Shown here: positions 62,821 to 64,000 of the stretch, in pieces | Layout: every line of letters starts with the position of its first letter | Position numbering within the stretch: the first letter of the stretch is position 1 | NCBI GenBank assembly: GCA_964291275.2 | Contig: OZ219799.1 | Coordinates: 1,364,001-1,428,000 of the forward strand | Reading direction: 5' to 3' | Origin: Bin80 sp964291275 | GTDB taxonomy: Bacteria > Bacteroidota > Rhodothermia > Rhodothermales > Bin80 | Length of the DNA stretch: 64,000 nucleotides | The notes under the pieces: model-generated | What the model saw: only the letters and a program-made list of their open reading frames with translations | Database searches by the model: none | Told to the model about the DNA's origin: nothing | Translations under genes and position numbers: made by a program

Positions 62821-63999
62821 TTACCCAACGGATCCCTCCAGTTCAATGGCCAGGAGTTTTCGCGCTTCAACGGCGAACTCCATTGGCAATTTGGTTAGAA
62901 TTTCCTGACAGAACCCACTCACCAGGAGCTTAATGGCGTCCTGCTCACTGATTCCCCGCTGTTGGCAGTAAAACATCTGGTCTTCACCCACCTTGCTGGT
63001 GGTTGCTTCGTGTTCTACCTGGGCGGTCGGATTGTGAATCTCCAGATAGGGGAAAGTATGTGCACCACATCGGTCACCCAGAAGCATGGAGTCACACTGA
63101 GCAAAATTGCGAGCGTTCTCAGCTCCCTTGTTGATCCGTACTAATCCACGATAGCTGTTGCTTGAGCGACCGGCAGAAATCCCTTTGGATATGATAGTGC
63201 TGGAGGTATTTCGGCCCAAGTGGAGCATCTTGGTTCCGGTGTCCGCCTGTTGCTGGCCTTTGGTAAAGGCAACTGAATAAAATTCTCCGGTGGAATGATC
63301 TCCTTTCAGGATTACGCTGGGATACTTCCAAGTGATAGCAGATCCTGTTTCAAGTTGTGTCCATGAAATCTTGGATCCGGATCCTTCGCAGATCCCCCGC
63401 TTTGTCACAAAATTAAATACACCTCCCTTTCCGTCATTATCGCCAGGGTACCAATTTTGGATTGTTGAATACTTAACCTCTGCATCTTTATGCGCGATAA
63501 TCTCAACTACGGCAGCGTGGAGTTGATTTTCGTCCCGGCGCGGCGCAGTACAACCTTCAAGGTAGGACACGTATGAGCCCTCTTCAGCTACAATCAGCGT
63601 ACGTTCAAACTGTCCGGTACCTGCCTGATTAATCCGAAAATAGGTAGATAGCTCCATCGGACAGCGAACCCCGGGCGGTATGTAACAAAACGATCCGTCA
63701 CTGAATACGGCCGCGTTAAGTGCGGCGTAAAAATTATCTGTATAGGGCACAACACTACCCATATACTTGCGCACCAGATCACCGTGGTTTTCTATGGCTT
63801 CGGTGAAGGAGCAAAATATTATCCCAAGCTTGGCAAGTTCTTCCTTGAAGGTAGTCGCGACTGAGACGCTGTCAATAACAGCATCCACAGCTACACCAGC
63901 CAGGACTTTCTGCTCCCCGAGGGGAATGCCCAGTGCTTCAAATGTTTGAAGAAGCTCGGGGTCAACCTCATCCAGGCTTTCGTAGCGTGGTTTACTTCC
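62821..63999 (-). CDS. sufB: Fe-S cluster scaffold subunit SufB (5' end outside window)
   Basis: The frame remains open to the right edge of the window, so about 393 C-terminal residues of an expected 470-490 are visible. An in-frame ATG at 63888 is internal: the residues before it (GSKPRYESLDEVDPELLQTF and onward) are normal SufB sequence. Core motifs are YIPPGVRCPMELSTYFRIN, EGSYVSYLEGCTAPRRDENQ, HAAVVEIIAHKDAEVKYSTI, NFVTKRGICEG, CDSMLLGDRCGAHTFPYLEI and the C-terminal EHEATTSKVGEDQMFYCQQR. SufB is the main cluster-binding scaffold and accepts sulfur from SufE, here the fused domain encoded two genes on. Confidence 0.95.
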   Translation of the reverse strand, partial: GSKPRYESLDEVDPELLQTFEALGIPLGEQKVLAGVAVDAVIDSVSVATTFKEELAKLGIIFCSFTEAIENHGDLVRKYMGSVVPYTDNFYAALNAAVFSDGSFCYIPPGVRCPMELSTYFRINQAGTGQFERTLIVAEEGSYVSYLEGCTAPRRDENQLHAAVVEIIAHKDAEVKYSTIQNWYPGDNDGKGGVFNFVTKRGICEGSGSKISWTQLETGSAITWKYPSVILKGDHSTGEFYSVAFTKGQQQADTGTKMLHLGRNTSSTIISKGISAGRSSNSYRGLVRINKGAENARNFAQCDSMLLGDRCGAHTFPYLEIHNPTAQVEHEATTSKVGEDQMFYCQQRGISEQDAIKLLVSGFCQEILTKLPMEFAVEARKLLAIELEGSVG

Positions 64000-64000
64000 G

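Noticed and set aside
1..64000. tRNA, rRNA, CRISPR arrays, riboswitches, attachment sites
   Set aside because: I looked through the gaps between genes and saw no tRNA-like T-loop/anticodon pattern, no rRNA, no spaced direct repeats and no known riboswitch core.

Overview
The window is about 64 kb of bacterial chromosome of moderate G+C. The organism looks like a member of the Bacteroidota/Rhodothermota, most likely near Rhodothermales. The grounds are two TonB-dependent receptors with a carboxypeptidase-like N-terminal domain, each followed by a DUF4249-type lipoprotein, an Ig-like 'SbsA-type' lipoprotein, an energy-transducing TonB, many Tat-signal oxidoreductases and sugar isomerases, and a SufS-SufE fusion. 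This placement is inference from gene content; no rRNA or other phylogenetic marker is present. The single large PKS resembles, from memory, the small fatty-acid-synthase-like PKSs of sponge symbionts, so a marine host-associated lifestyle is possible but unproven.

Layout. 1-700: end of an unknown gene, then a decayed IS1595-type transposase. 721-6079 (minus): yidD-moaB-unknown-Ig lipoprotein-nnr-tonB, tightly packed. 6167-7786 (plus): hisI, a TPM-domain lipoprotein and a stand-alone acyl carrier protein. 7787-12282: a scrap zone holding a frameshifted YhaN/SMC-like ATPase tail, an ISL3-type transposase tail, and a DUF1080 gene cut in two by a complete IS4-family element (9422-11982). The element has 15-bp terminal repeats and an 8-bp target duplication, and its removal restores the frame exactly. 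12534-22775: a 3413-residue type I PKS, KS-AT-DH-MT-(psiKR)-ER-KR-ACP-KS-AT, whose second AT has lost its catalytic residues. 23044-34049: NHL-propeller protein, two tandem serine hydrolases, PIG-L deacetylase, orphan adenine methyltransferase, a Tat lipoprotein, SDR, nitrilase-family amidase and M20 hydrolase.

34097-40913 (minus) reads as one operon: TonB receptor, DUF4249 lipoprotein, M19 dipeptidase, RidA, small membrane protein, sodium symporter. This suggests capture, hydrolysis and uptake of a peptide-like substrate. 41048-54968 is a sugar/glycoside block. It holds two TIM-barrel isomerases, an AGE-type epimerase, a sodium symporter with three small membrane proteins in a coupled chain, a secreted DUF1080 protein, a secreted glucose/sorbosone-dehydrogenase-like propeller fused to a blue-copper domain, an alcohol dehydrogenase, a YkvI-like membrane protein, and a GMC oxidoreductase with its small Tat subunit. 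I infer oxidation and cleavage of glycosides through keto-sugars outside the cytoplasm. 55365-58597 holds a second receptor/DUF4249 pair. 58652 to the right edge is the suf iron-sulfur assembly operon (sufB-sufC-sufD-sufSE-sufT), with sufB running off the window.

No tRNA, rRNA, CRISPR array or prophage was seen.
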